From contig NZ_DASWSJ010000043.1 in the NCBI RefSeq assembly GCF_036402745.1, positions 35,255 to 99,254 on the forward strand: a stretch of 64,000 bases of DNA, read 5' to 3'. The notes beneath the pieces were generated by a model. The model had not been told where the DNA came from, searched no databases, and saw only the letters and a list, made by a program, of their open reading frames with translations. A program made the position numbers and the translations under genes. Below, one piece after another: positions 51,348 to 57,622 of this stretch (positions within the stretch are counted from its first letter, which is position 1; each line of letters opens with the position of its first letter). Source of the DNA: Actinophytocola sp036402745. GTDB taxonomy: Bacteria; Actinomycetota; Actinomycetes; Mycobacteriales; Pseudonocardiaceae.

Positions 51348-52583
51348 ATGACCGACTCGGTCACCGCCCAGGTCCCCGTCATCCGGCTCGACCCCATGGG
51401 TGCGGACCACCATGGCGAGGCAGCCCGGATGCGTGCTCTAGGTCCGGTCGTCCGCGTCATCCTGCCCGGCGAGGTGCCGGTGTGGGCAGTCACCGACCAC
51501 GCTCTGCTCGGCGAGCTCGTCACCAACCCGTCGGTCAGCAAGGACTGGCGCAACTGGAGTCTCGTCCAGGACGGCACCATCACCGACGACTGGCCGCTGG
51601 TGGGCATGATCAAGGTGACGAACATGGTCACCAGCGACGATGCCGTCCACGTGCGGCTGCGCCGGCCCGTCACCCGCACGTTCACCCGCGGCCGGGTCGA
51701 GCAGCTTCGCCCGCGCCTCAACGAGATCGTGGACGCGCTGCTGGACAACCTGCCGGCGCTGGCCACCGACGGCGTCGTCGACCTGCGCCAGCACTACGCC
51801 TATCCCGTGCCGATGCAGATGATCTGCGAGCTCACCGGGGTGCCCGTCGAGTGGCGCCCCCGGCTCCGGGAGCTCGTCGACAGCATCTTCCGCACGAACA
51901 CGACGGCCGAGGAGGTGGTCGCCACCCAGCGCGACCGCCACGAGCTCCTCAACCGCCTGGTCGACCTGCGCCGCGCCGAGCCGGGCGAGGACCTGACGAG
52001 CGCACTCATCACGATGGGCGAGGCCGACGCCGAGGCGCTGACGCAGGAGGAGCTGATCGACACGATCTGGCTCCTGCTGACCGCCGGCCACGAGACCACG
52101 CTGGGCCTGATCGTCAACGGTGTCCGGGCCCTGCTGACCCATCCCGACCAGCTGACCATGGCACTGAACGGCGACGCGGAGACGTGGTCCCGGGTGGTGG
52201 AGGAGACCCTGCGCTGGGACTCGCCGATCGGCAACTTCCCGGCGCGCTACCCGCTGGAGGACCTCACGATAGCGGGCGTGGACATCCCCCGCGGCGACGC
52301 GATCCTGGCCCCGTACAGCGGCGTGGGCCGCGACCCGTCCTACCACGGCCCCACCGCGGACCAGTTCGACATCACCCGCCCCCCGGCCAAGCACCTGGCC
52401 TTCGGCGGCGGCCCGCACATCTGCCTGGGCGCCCACCTCGCCAGGCTGGAGGCCCAGGTCGCCCTGCCGGCGTTGTTCGCCCGCTACCCGGACCTGTCCT
52501 TGGCGGTCGACCCTGCGGAGCTTGTCCCGGTGCCGTCCTTCTTCTCGAACTCGGCCGCAGGCCTGCCGGTCCGCCTGGCCTGA
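51348..52583 (+). CDS. conservon cytochrome P450 with normal motifs (CYP156-like)
   Basis: P450 of 411 residues. I-helix LLLTAGHETTLGL, ExxR as EETLRWD (Glu286-Arg289), haem loop FGGGPHICLGAHLAR (Cys359). Pairs with the preceding ExxR-less P450, as the CYP157/CYP156 pairs of Streptomyces conservons do; that family assignment is by context. ATG with AGGAGG upstream, 26 bases after the first P450. Confidence 0.92.
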   Translation: MTDSVTAQVPVIRLDPMGADHHGEAARMRALGPVVRVILPGEVPVWAVTDHALLGELVTNPSVSKDWRNWSLVQDGTITDDWPLVGMIKVTNMVTSDDAVHVRLRRPVTRTFTRGRVEQLRPRLNEIVDALLDNLPALATDGVVDLRQHYAYPVPMQMICELTGVPVEWRPRLRELVDSIFRTNTTAEEVVATQRDRHELLNRLVDLRRAEPGEDLTSALITMGEADAEALTQEELIDTIWLLLTAGHETTLGLIVNGVRALLTHPDQLTMALNGDAETWSRVVEETLRWDSPIGNFPARYPLEDLTIAGVDIPRGDAILAPYSGVGRDPSYHGPTADQFDITRPPAKHLAFGGGPHICLGAHLARLEAQVALPALFARYPDLSLAVDPAELVPVPSFFSNSAAGLPVRLA

Positions 52584-52599
52584 CACCCTTGCGAAAGAC

Positions 52600-52630
52600 G
52601 GTCGGTCAGCGGATGTCTCGCTGACCGGCC
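52600..52630. terminator. hairpin after the conservon
   Basis: GGTCGGTCAGCG-N7-CGCTGACCGGCC, 12-bp stem with one G-U pair, 17 bases after the P450 stop. A close copy lies at 52743-52773. On the reverse strand a short imperfect T-run follows, so it may also act for the leftward gene. Confidence 0.65.
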
Positions 52631-52735
52631 GGCCGGCGCCTGCCGTTGGCTTCTGGCCGCAGTAGCGGGATAGGCGGCGGTCGTGGAATGGGCGGCGCCG
52701 CGATCGTGATCGGCCGCTGGGCGGCTGCGGTCATG

Positions 52736-52773
52736 AAAAAACGGTCGGTCAGCGGGAATCTCGCTGATCGACC
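52736..52773 (-). terminator. intrinsic terminator of the cyclase-like gene
   Basis: Read leftward, a 12-bp stem (GGTCGATCAGCG / CGCTGACCGACC, seven-base loop) is followed by six T. It lies 59 bases beyond the cyclase-like gene stop. Its sequence repeats the hairpin at 52600-52630. Confidence 0.8.
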
Positions 52774-52831
52774 GCCCGGCACCTGCCGACCGCCCCTCGG
52801 CGCGGCCGGGAAAGGCCGCGCCACCTGTAGG

Positions 52832-53635
52832 TCAACCCGATCTCAGCGTCGGGGTCGGTTCCGTCGAGTCGTCGTCCGGGTCGTCCTTCTTCGTCAGGTC
52901 CTCGATGACCTTGCTCGTGATGCTGGTCCGCCGACGCAGGCGGGCCACCTGGGCGCGGCCGGCGGCCAGGCTCGCCGAGCGGCTCGCGGAGCGGGCCCGG
53001 CTGTAGGCGCGGTCGATCAACGGGATCGTCCGGCTGATCGCCTGCGCCTCGGTCGACAGCTGGACCCAGCCGCGGTAGGGCTGGCCGCCCACGTCGAGCT
53101 GCACCAGCGGCTTGAACGTCTCCTCGTCGATCCCGTCGTAGCCCTGCCGGACCACCGAGCGGTGGATGTGGTCGGACACCACGAGAACGAGCGGTTCGCA
53201 GGTCTGCCGGAGTGCCTCCTTGAGCTCCGGCGCGTCGACCAGCCGGGCGGTGATGTTGACGTCCTCACCGAACGCCCCGCGCGGGTCGAAGTGCGCGTCC
53301 CCCGCGTGGATCGCGACGCGGAGGCGGAACTCGCGCTTCGGGTGGTCGGCCGCGTGCTTGCCGAGCAACCTGTGCAGCGCCGGGATGAACGTGCTCACCA
53401 CGAGCGTCTTCGGCGCCTGGTCGACGGGGTGGATGAAGGCGATGAGCCCGTCCCCGCGATCGGTGGGCTGGTCCCGCAGGTCCTTGGTGATCCCGCACGC
53501 CTCCAGCGCGGCCTCGAAGATGTCGTAGAGATCGTTGCGGAGGATCGCGGTGTCGTAGTTGTTCCTAGTTGTGGAACCTTCGATGTCCACTGCGATCATG
53601 GTGCGCTGCAGTGGCACTGGCGACAGGGCTCTCAT
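52832..53635 (-). CDS. class III nucleotidyl cyclase-like protein
   Basis: Soluble protein of 267 residues whose first 200 form a class III cyclase homology domain. Metal Asp17 lies in AVDIEGSTTR, the second in DRGDGLIAF (Asp62); the transition-state pair Asn127 and Arg131 is intact in FGEDVNITARLVD. Purine-specifying residues cannot be assigned. The C-terminus is basic, then acidic (KKDDPDDDSTEP). Many actinomycetes carry such genes; no function is known to me. Its own ribosome site is weak and a 28-codon ORF ends 18 bases upstream, suggesting coupling. Confidence 0.82.
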   Translation of the reverse strand: MRALSPVPLQRTMIAVDIEGSTTRNNYDTAILRNDLYDIFEAALEACGITKDLRDQPTDRGDGLIAFIHPVDQAPKTLVVSTFIPALHRLLGKHAADHPKREFRLRVAIHAGDAHFDPRGAFGEDVNITARLVDAPELKEALRQTCEPLVLVVSDHIHRSVVRQGYDGIDEETFKPLVQLDVGGQPYRGWVQLSTEAQAISRTIPLIDRAYSRARSASRSASLAAGRAQVARLRRRTSITSKVIEDLTKKDDPDDDSTEPTPTLRSG

Positions 53636-53653
53636 GACGACCCCGCCGGCTGC

Positions 53654-53740
53654 TCATGTGAGGGCGACCGTCGCGGCGAAGCGGTAACGCTCACACCGGG
53701 ACGAGTCGGCTAGTCGGAGATCGTGCGACAAGGACTTCAT
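53654..53740 (-). CDS. 28-residue small ORF ahead of the cyclase-like gene
   Basis: ATG at 53740 with AGGAG five bases upstream, the best ribosome site in the region, opens a 28-codon frame (MKSLSHDLRLADSSRCERYR...) that ends 18 bases before the cyclase ATG. I do not recognise the peptide. It could be a leader peptide, a small partner protein, or chance. Confidence 0.45.
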   Translation of the reverse strand: MKSLSHDLRLADSSRCERYRFAATVALT

Positions 53741-53812
53741 CACAGCTCCTACCTCGAGCCTCCGCCTTGTGGGCGGAAGGTGCGGACACTGTTTGGTCAG
53801 CTGCTCTTCAAA

Positions 53813-54073
53813 CTTCAGAAAACTTCAGTTAAGCTGAACCAAACTACCGACAACTTCAAGAATAGGTGCTGGCGTGGCGACTAGGCAAGCGGTCGACGGG
53901 AGTGTACGGAGGGTGAGTACAGTTCCGCTCGACCCTCGCTGAACCTGGGATGTCGCATGCGTGTCAAGCAATGCTCGATGGTCACCTGGTATTTGGTATC
54001 TGTATACTTCAGCCTTTCGGCATCGAGACTGAAGTTCTGCTGAAGGACGTGGATGTCGTGAACTCACCTGAAG
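53813..54073. promoter_or_regulatory. CTTCAG hexamer cluster in the divergent region
   Basis: Perfect CTTCAG or its complement occurs at 53813, 53823, 54007, 54029, 54040 and 54068, within an AT-rich divergent region of 420 bases (53636-54057). TATACT at 54003-54008 is a good -10 for the rightward XRE gene and overlaps one copy. The hexamers probably bind the XRE protein. Apart from the small ORF at 53654-53740, nothing else coding is seen. Confidence 0.55.
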
Positions 54074-55131
54074 GGCTGGCACTGGCGCAGCGGCTCCGTG
54101 ACCTGCGCGAAGGTGGCGGCTGGCCGGGTAGGCACATCACGCAGGCCGAGCTGGCGGAGGCGCTGGGCGCGAGCGTGCCCTCGATCTCGTCGTGGGAAAG
54201 CGCCACCAACCAGGCGAAGCCGCCCCGCAAACGGCTGGAGGCCTACGCTACGTTCTTCGCTACCGAGCGCTCGGTGGCGGAGACCCCGTACCGGATGCTC
54301 AGCTACACCGAGCTGACCGCCGACGAGCGCACCCGCCGCGGTGAACTGCTCCGCGAGCTGGTCGGCCTCCGGAACAACGCCCCCACCGAGGCGCCCACCG
54401 CCACCTCCACGCCGTTCGCGGAGAGCCCGTGGCACTTCACGCCGGACCAGGACATCACGATCGTCGGCTCCGAGCTCCCGGAACGGCTGAAGGTCAAGCT
54501 GCCCAACGCCGATCCCGACGACCCGGACTTCGTCGACCTGTACAAGTACGCGGACCTGGACGCGCTGCTCGAGCTCCACGGACACCTCCGCGCGGCGAAC
54601 CCGAACAGCAACGTCTACGTCCGCACCCCGGCCGAGCTCGAGCCCGACGACTACACCAGCCACCTGGTTCTGCTCGGTGGCGTCGACTGGAACTTCGTGA
54701 CCAAGGACCTGCTCGAACGCGTCGAGCTGCCGGTGCGCCAGCTGGGCCGGCCGGATGCCGACGACCCGGGTGGCTTCGAGGTCGGCGAGGGCGCCAAGGC
54801 CCAGCTGTTCGCGCCCAAGTTGCGGAGGGTCGACGGCGGCGTGGTGCTGCTCGAGGACGTCGCGCTCTTCTACCGGGCCCCGAACCCGTTCAACGACAAG
54901 CGAACCGTCACCATCTGCAACGGCATGTTCGGCCGGGGCACCTACGGCCTGGTCCGCGCGCTGACCGACGCGAGGTTCCGGGACCGCAACGGGAAGTACC
55001 TGCGTGACCAGTTCGCGGGCATGAACGAGTTCAGCATCATCAGCCGCATCCAGATCGTCGCCGGACGAGTGCTCACTCCGGACTGGACGAAACCCAGGTA
55101 CAAACTACATGAGTGGCCGGTGACCAAATGA
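54058..55131 (+). CDS. XRE-type regulator with large C-terminal domain
   Basis: Protein of 357 residues. An XRE helix-turn-helix occupies about 8-65 (HITQAELAEALGASVPSISSWE). After a linker, residues 125-357 form a conserved alpha/beta domain I cannot name: DITIVGSELPERL, DLYKYADLDALLELHGHLR, LVLLGGVDWNF, and VTICNGMFGRGTYGLVRALTD. The opening strand and GG loops suggest a nucleotide- or sugar-nucleotide-binding fold. GTG at 54058 is chosen because the likely -10 lies at 54003; AAGGA is ten bases ahead. It overlaps the glycosyltransferase gene (ATGA). Confidence 0.78.
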   Translation: MNSPEGLALAQRLRDLREGGGWPGRHITQAELAEALGASVPSISSWESATNQAKPPRKRLEAYATFFATERSVAETPYRMLSYTELTADERTRRGELLRELVGLRNNAPTEAPTATSTPFAESPWHFTPDQDITIVGSELPERLKVKLPNADPDDPDFVDLYKYADLDALLELHGHLRAANPNSNVYVRTPAELEPDDYTSHLVLLGGVDWNFVTKDLLERVELPVRQLGRPDADDPGGFEVGEGAKAQLFAPKLRRVDGGVVLLEDVALFYRAPNPFNDKRTVTICNGMFGRGTYGLVRALTDARFRDRNGKYLRDQFAGMNEFSIISRIQIVAGRVLTPDWTKPRYKLHEWPVTK

Positions 55132-56348
55132 GCGATACCGCCCCCGCTGACCGTTCTCCCGCAACGGTTTCGGCCGACCACCACGGCTCGCACCAGGGGC
55201 TGCTGCACAAACCGCTGGAGCACGAGATCCGGCCCAGGCCGGTCGACGCGATCATCGTGCCCACCGTGCGCTACGGGACCGCGCTCGAGCCCGCGATCAA
55301 GCTGGCCGAGGACCTGCGGTCCACCCTCGTCGTGCTGTGCAGCAAGTGGTCCTCGACCGAAGCCATCGCCGCGCTGGCGCGGCGGCGCAACGTCGACCTC
55401 GTCGCGATCGACGTGCGCAAGCTGCCCGACGGGCTGATGCCCGAGTTCCAGGCCGACAAGGTGATCCGGGGCGGCCGGTTCGAGCGGTGGACCGACACCA
55501 GCCTCAAGCGCAACCTCGGCCTCCTCCTCGCCCGGCTGGTCGGCTGGGAGCGGATCGTCTTCCTGGACGACGACATCATCGTGTCCGAGCCGAAGGACCT
55601 CGCCGACGCCGCCGGCCTGACAGACACCTACGCCGGGGTCGGACTCGCGATCGGCGGGTACCCGGACAACTCGGTCGTCTGCCACGCCTACCGGGAGGCG
55701 GGCGGCGCGCAGGAGACGTTCGTCGGCGGGGGCGCGCTCGCGGTCGGCGCCAGCTCGCTGACCTCGTTCTTCCCGAACATCTACAACGAGGACTGGTTCT
55801 TCCTGCTCGGGGAGAAGGACCTGCGGCCCACCTCGACCGCCGGGACCGCGCTCCAGAGGCCGTACGACCCCTTCGCCGACGAGATGCGGGCCCGGCTCGA
55901 GGAGCTGGGTGACTGCCTGGCCGAGGGGCTGTTCTGGTTGTTCGACAACAAGAAGCAGATCAAGGACGCCGACGCCGCCTACTGGCGGCAGGCCCTGGAC
56001 CGGCGGATCTCGTTCATCTCCAAGGTCATCACGATGGTGAAGGCGATGAGCCCGGACGCGGCGCAGAAGCGGATGCTCGCCTCGGTCAAGGCCGCTCGTG
56101 GCCGGTGCCAGCTCATCACGCCCGAGCTGTGCGTGCGGTACCTCGACGCGTGGCAGGCCGACCGGCTGACCTGGCGGATCCACTCGGACATGCTGTTCAG
56201 CACCCATGCGAAGGGGCGCGAGGACCGCAGTCCCAGGACGATGATCTCCGCGCTCGGCCTGGGTTCGATGACCACCTTCGTGTCACAGCGGCTTGACCAT
56301 GATGTGGCAGATCTCGACCTTGCGCTGCCCATTGCCGTCGGTGAGTGA
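55128..56348 (+). CDS. GT-A-type glycosyltransferase-like protein
   Basis: Protein of 406 residues with a GT-A-like core: AIIVPTVRYGTALEPAIKLAEDL at the start and ERIVFLDDDIIV, in which Asp147-149 would bind the metal of a nucleotide-sugar. A GGYPDNSVVCHA and QETFVGGGALAVG segment follow, as in family-2-like transferases. No membrane helix. Coupled by ATGA overlap to the XRE gene, so it is the probable effector or target enzyme of that regulator. The 3' end overlaps the convergent GNAT gene by 66 bases. Acceptor unknown. Confidence 0.78.
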   Translation: MSDTAPADRSPATVSADHHGSHQGLLHKPLEHEIRPRPVDAIIVPTVRYGTALEPAIKLAEDLRSTLVVLCSKWSSTEAIAALARRRNVDLVAIDVRKLPDGLMPEFQADKVIRGGRFERWTDTSLKRNLGLLLARLVGWERIVFLDDDIIVSEPKDLADAAGLTDTYAGVGLAIGGYPDNSVVCHAYREAGGAQETFVGGGALAVGASSLTSFFPNIYNEDWFFLLGEKDLRPTSTAGTALQRPYDPFADEMRARLEELGDCLAEGLFWLFDNKKQIKDADAAYWRQALDRRISFISKVITMVKAMSPDAAQKRMLASVKAARGRCQLITPELCVRYLDAWQADRLTWRIHSDMLFSTHAKGREDRSPRTMISALGLGSMTTFVSQRLDHDVADLDLALPIAVGE

Positions 56349-56771
56349 CAGGCAGACCACCGTCGAGTGCGGCCACTCGCGGTAGCCGAGGCGGGCGTAC
56401 AAGCGGGCCGCGCGGACGTTGGTGACCTCCACGGCGAGGGCCACCCGGTCGTAGCCCTTGGCGTACAGCCACCGCTCGGCGGCCTTGATGAGGCGGGTGC
56501 CGATGCCCTGGGCGCGGTGTTCGGCGTGGGTCTCGAGGTGGGTGAGCAGCGGGGTGTCCGGCAGGTGCTCGCGGATCTCCGGTTCCTCCGCGGGCTCCAA
56601 CCAGAGGTAGACGACGCCGACCGGCAGGTTGTCCTGCCATGCCGTCAGCAGCCGGCCGAGGCCGTGCTGTTGGCGCGACAGGCGGTCGGCGAAGAACGGC
56701 TGCTGGCCCATGGCCTGGGTCAGCGCCGGCAGGTCCGTCGAGCGGGCCTCTCGTATTTGCAGGTCACCCAT
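56283..56771 (-). CDS. GNAT-family N-acetyltransferase
   Basis: GNAT protein of 162 residues from the ATG at 56771 (an ATG at 56816 is also possible; neither has a clear ribosome site). GVVYLWLEPAEEPEI is strand 4, THLETHAEHRAQGIGTRLIKAAERW the acetyl-CoA loop (motif A), and VTNVRAARLYARLGYREW motif B. Substrate unknown. It overlaps the glycosyltransferase 3' end by 66 bases on the opposite strand. Confidence 0.8.
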   Translation of the reverse strand: MGDLQIREARSTDLPALTQAMGQQPFFADRLSRQQHGLGRLLTAWQDNLPVGVVYLWLEPAEEPEIREHLPDTPLLTHLETHAEHRAQGIGTRLIKAAERWLYAKGYDRVALAVEVTNVRAARLYARLGYREWPHSTVVCLSLTDGNGQRKVEICHIMVKPL

Positions 56772-56874
56772 GAGCTTGTGCCCCACAGTACCGAAAGTCC
56801 GTCGTGCAGCCTGCAAAACGGTAAACGTGACCGAGGGCAGGCGGCCAGCTCAGTCGTGCAGAATTTCGCAAGAA

Positions 56875-56885
56875 TACAACTTGTA
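56875..56885. promoter_or_regulatory. small inverted repeat upstream of the GNAT gene
   Basis: TACAA-C-TTGTA in an AT-rich stretch about 100 bases upstream of the GNAT start. Possible operator or promoter element. Confidence 0.3.
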
Positions 56886-56925
56886 CATGAAAAAAATTGA
56901 CTTTGCCTGGTCTGTCTCGCGACAG

Positions 56926-57456
56926 TCAGGCCTCGTGACCTGGCTCGAGGTCCTTCACATCCTGAAAGGACAGTTGGCCGCCGGTCGCCTCGCCGGCGTC
57001 GACCACGTCGAGCAGGAAGCCCTCGTGGTCGCCGGTGTCGTGCCGGCTCAGCACCCGCCCGACGAACCACTGTGGACAGTCGGCGAGGACCGGTACGCCG
57101 CCGGCGCCCGGGTGCCAGTCGCACAGGGCGAACTTGTCGACCTCGTGACCGGTCCGCGAGCCGAACAGCTCGGCCAGCGCCCGGTCGGCCGAGGTCGGCA
57201 CGTGCACGGCCAGCAGGCCGGCGCGCCGGGCGACGTCGTGGGTGTGGTTGTTCTTCGACAGCCACACCATGAACCGCGGCGGGTCGATGCCGCACTGTGT
57301 GGCGAAGCCGACGAGGCACCCGGCCCGGCGCTCGCCGTCGGTGGCCGTGACGATGAACATCGGGTAGTCGAGCCCGCCGACAAGCGCGTCGAACCGCGCG
57401 GCGACGGAGTCGTCGGCAGTGTCGTCGGCCCTGTCGGCGGCAGAGGAGGTGGCCAT
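56926..57456 (-). CDS. flavin reductase-like FMN-binding split-barrel protein
   Basis: Flavin reductase-domain protein, 176 residues. FDALVGGLDYPMFIVTATDG, GCLVGFATQCGIDPPRFMVWLSKNNHTHD and LAELFGSRTGHEVDKF follow the HpaC-like split barrel in order. It would use NAD(P)H to reduce FMN or FAD for a partner oxygenase, or act on its own. The ATG at 57456 starts the conserved part but has no clear ribosome site. An 18-base inverted repeat lies 54 bases upstream. Confidence 0.82.
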   Translation of the reverse strand: MATSSAADRADDTADDSVAARFDALVGGLDYPMFIVTATDGERRAGCLVGFATQCGIDPPRFMVWLSKNNHTHDVARRAGLLAVHVPTSADRALAELFGSRTGHEVDKFALCDWHPGAGGVPVLADCPQWFVGRVLSRHDTGDHEGFLLDVVDAGEATGGQLSFQDVKDLEPGHEA

Positions 57457-57509
57457 GCCGCGGGAGGTACCCAGCCTGGTGCGGGTGAACCAGACATCCG
57501 ATCTCCAGC

Positions 57510-57527
57510 CTTGCATGATCGTGCAAG
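57510..57527. promoter_or_regulatory. inverted repeat upstream of the flavin reductase gene
   Basis: CTTGCA-N6-TGCAAG, perfect six-base arms, 54-71 bases upstream of the leftward flavin reductase start and about 100 bases before the rightward hydrolase start. Likely operator; regulator not in sight. Confidence 0.45.
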
Positions 57528-57622
57528 AAGCTGACTTTCGGTCTTGACTACACACATACCTCGGATGTTCACTGGTCGTGACATCTCCGCCCCTGCTGCT
57601 TTTCTCCGGAGAGGACCGAGTC

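Noticed and set aside
47088..52583. Biosynthetic gene cluster suggested by two P450s
   Set aside because: No core synthase; kinase, roadblock, DUF742 and GTPase order defines a conservon.
53950..54057. Upstream ATG for the XRE protein
   Set aside because: It lies ahead of the likely -10 (TATACT at 54003) and the extra residues do not resemble part of the helix-turn-helix domain.
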